From Bacteroidales bacterium 45-6 (GTDB taxonomy: Bacteria; Bacteroidota; Bacteroidia; Bacteroidales; Dysgonomonadaceae): a stretch of DNA of 7,771 nucleotides. The notes under the pieces are model-generated. The model ran no database searches, was not told where the DNA came from, and saw nothing but the letters and a program-made list of their open reading frames with translations. This document shows positions 6,751 to 7,771 of the stretch, in pieces; within the stretch, counting starts at the first letter, position 1; the number at the start of each line of letters is the position of its first letter. The stretch spans positions 1 to 7,771 of the forward strand of contig MKRS01000475.1 in the NCBI GenBank assembly GCA_001897035.1. Direction: 5' to 3'. Position numbers and translations under genes: made by a program.

Positions 6751-6776
6751 AAAACAACAAAAAATACAATCAGATT
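6751..6776 (+). repeat. A-rich translation leader, copy 2
   Basis: AAAACAACAAA (6751-6761), then ATACA, then ATT immediately before the ATG at 6777. The order and spacing match the leader of the preceding gene, apart from a few inserted bases (AATCAG). Confidence 0.45.
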
Positions 6777-7771
6777 ATGAAAAGAGTCATACTTGCTTTA
6801 AGTATTCTTGCTCTGGCACTCACGGCAGAAGGGCAAACAGTCTATCTCCCGAACGGGGCAGGCGGAATAGGCACTTCATCGAACGATAATGTGGGGATAG
6901 GCACCTCCAGTCCACAGGCAAAGTTCAATATTAACACCTTGGGTTTCAGTTCAACTGCTAATTCAACTTATCCTACCGCTAGCTCTCGAGGTGATATTGT
7001 TCAACTTTTAGAAAGCAACAATAATGGAATTGAAATTGGTAATGCAAAAGGTCTTAATGATAGAAAGGTGTGGATTTTAGGAAGGCACAATGATCTTAAT
7101 TATATAACGTTAGGTACATTTTATAGTACTTTGCATTTACAACCTGATGTTGGGAATAAAACAAATTATCAAGGAGTTGCCATTGGATATAGCGCAAATA
7201 CCAGTCTAACGAATGGAACTCACTTAGCAGTTAATGGCAACGTCGGCATCGGAACCATCAGCCCTAAAGCCAAGCTTCATATCAACAGTGGGGCGAATAA
7301 TCCCTATGCAGCTATACTTGCCACCTCAGATGAGGACAACAATCTTGTGGTAAGTAGCTTTTCTACTCAGCCAAGCAATGGAAAGGTATTCAGTCTTGCC
7401 CATGAGTTTTATGGCAATAACAGAAACAACGGGGCGATCAACTTCTATCGCGGTGGATCGGAAGAAGGGGGATTCCTCACCTTCGATACTTATGGAAAGG
7501 AGCGACTTAGAATAAACGATGCTGGCAACGTCGGCATTGGCACTACCTCGCCTCAATACAAGCTCGACGTGAAGGGGCAGATCCGCGCCACGGAAGTACT
7601 TGTGCAGAGCGTGGACCAGTTTGCCGACTTCGTCTTCGACAAGGACTACCGCCTGCCAAGCCTCCACGAGGTAAACACTTTCATTCAGGACAACGGCCAC
7701 CTGCCCGGCATCCCTTCGGCACAGGAGGTCAAGGAAAACGGGATGAACTTAGTGGAAATGCAGGTGAAATT
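6777..7771 (+). CDS. Tail-fibre-like exported protein with NVGIGT repeats, 3' end outside the window
   Basis: The frame is open for 331 codons to the right edge; the stop is not in the window. A signal peptide (MKRVILALSILALALTAEG) precedes three 16-residue repeats with the consensus NVGIGTxSPxxKLxIN (residues 38-53, 155-170, 251-266). Such repeats occur in phage tail fibres and in many Bacteroidota surface proteins, where they probably form trimeric beta-rich shafts. Residues about 280-331 (DFVFDKDYRLPSLHEVNTF, then HLPGIPSAQEVKENGMNLVEMQ) match the end found in that Bacteroidota group, usually followed by a coiled coil, so the stop is expected within about 150 bp beyond the edge (inference). 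Unlike its neighbour it shows no T9SS domain within the window. The section 7081-7200 is about 32% GC, 7561-7680 about 58%, so the variable middle may have been exchanged. Alternatives are a prophage fibre or an adhesin. Confidence 0.8.
   Translation, partial: MKRVILALSILALALTAEGQTVYLPNGAGGIGTSSNDNVGIGTSSPQAKFNINTLGFSSTANSTYPTASSRGDIVQLLESNNNGIEIGNAKGLNDRKVWILGRHNDLNYITLGTFYSTLHLQPDVGNKTNYQGVAIGYSANTSLTNGTHLAVNGNVGIGTISPKAKLHINSGANNPYAAILATSDEDNNLVVSSFSTQPSNGKVFSLAHEFYGNNRNNGAINFYRGGSEEGGFLTFDTYGKERLRINDAGNVGIGTTSPQYKLDVKGQIRATEVLVQSVDQFADFVFDKDYRLPSLHEVNTFIQDNGHLPGIPSAQEVKENGMNLVEMQVK
6888..7574 (+). repeat. Three NVGIGT..SP protein repeats
   Basis: The copies lie at 6888-6935 (NVGIGTSSPQAKFNIN), 7239-7286 (NVGIGTISPKAKLHIN) and 7527-7574 (NVGIGTTSPQYKLDVK). 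At DNA level the second and third share AACGTCGGCAT, while the first uses different codons. Spacers of about 300 and 240 bp separate them. Confidence 0.8.

Noticed and set aside
7326..7700. 124-codon minus-strand frame within the fibre-like gene
   Set aside because: It is opposite the repeat-bearing plus-strand frame, which is open through the window edge and carries family-typical sequence.

Overview
The window looks like a chromosomal stretch from a Bacteroidota (Bacteroidales-like) bacterium. Supporting signs are a type IX secretion C-terminal sorting domain, TAnnTTTG-type -7 promoter boxes, mostly absent Shine-Dalgarno sequences with A-rich leaders, and a membrane-anchored coiled-coil/HTH regulator of a kind common in that phylum. 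Genus or species cannot be read from the sequence alone.

Layout from left to right. (1) Positions 2-346 hold the C-terminal end of a GT4-type glycosyltransferase, probably the last gene of a surface polysaccharide cluster to the left, closed by a strong hairpin terminator at 498-533. (2) Positions 582-2687 hold a full-length OvoA-type protein: DinB-like iron-binding domain, FGE-like sulfoxide synthase domain and methyltransferase domain, the first enzyme of ovothiol synthesis. (3) Two inverted repeats, 2723-2766 and 2773-2823, separate it from the convergent asnB (2868-4541, minus strand), a complete glutamine-dependent asparagine synthetase with a -7 box and an AGGA ribosome binding site. 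(4) A 528-bp gap follows. It holds the asnB promoter, a possible decayed minus-strand reading frame (4736-4996), and the promoter of a plus-strand gene (5070-5831) for a small membrane-tethered regulator with a C-terminal helix-turn-helix. (5) An AT-rich gap of about 470 bp contains a terminator-like GC hairpin at 6138-6177. (6) A probable two-gene operon follows: a minimal type IX secretion cargo with one YD-repeat motif (6305-6721, GC-rich), then a tail-fibre-like exported protein with three NVGIGT..SP repeats (6777 to beyond the right edge). The two genes share a near-identical A-rich leader before their start codons.

The left and middle genes (glycosyltransferase, OvoA, AsnB) look like independent units with their own terminators. 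The right-hand pair looks like a surface or secreted module with strong mosaic base composition (about 64% GC, then 32%, then 58% in the stretches I counted). It is the part most likely to belong to something poorly described. No CRISPR array, tRNA, rRNA, insertion sequence or attachment site was seen.
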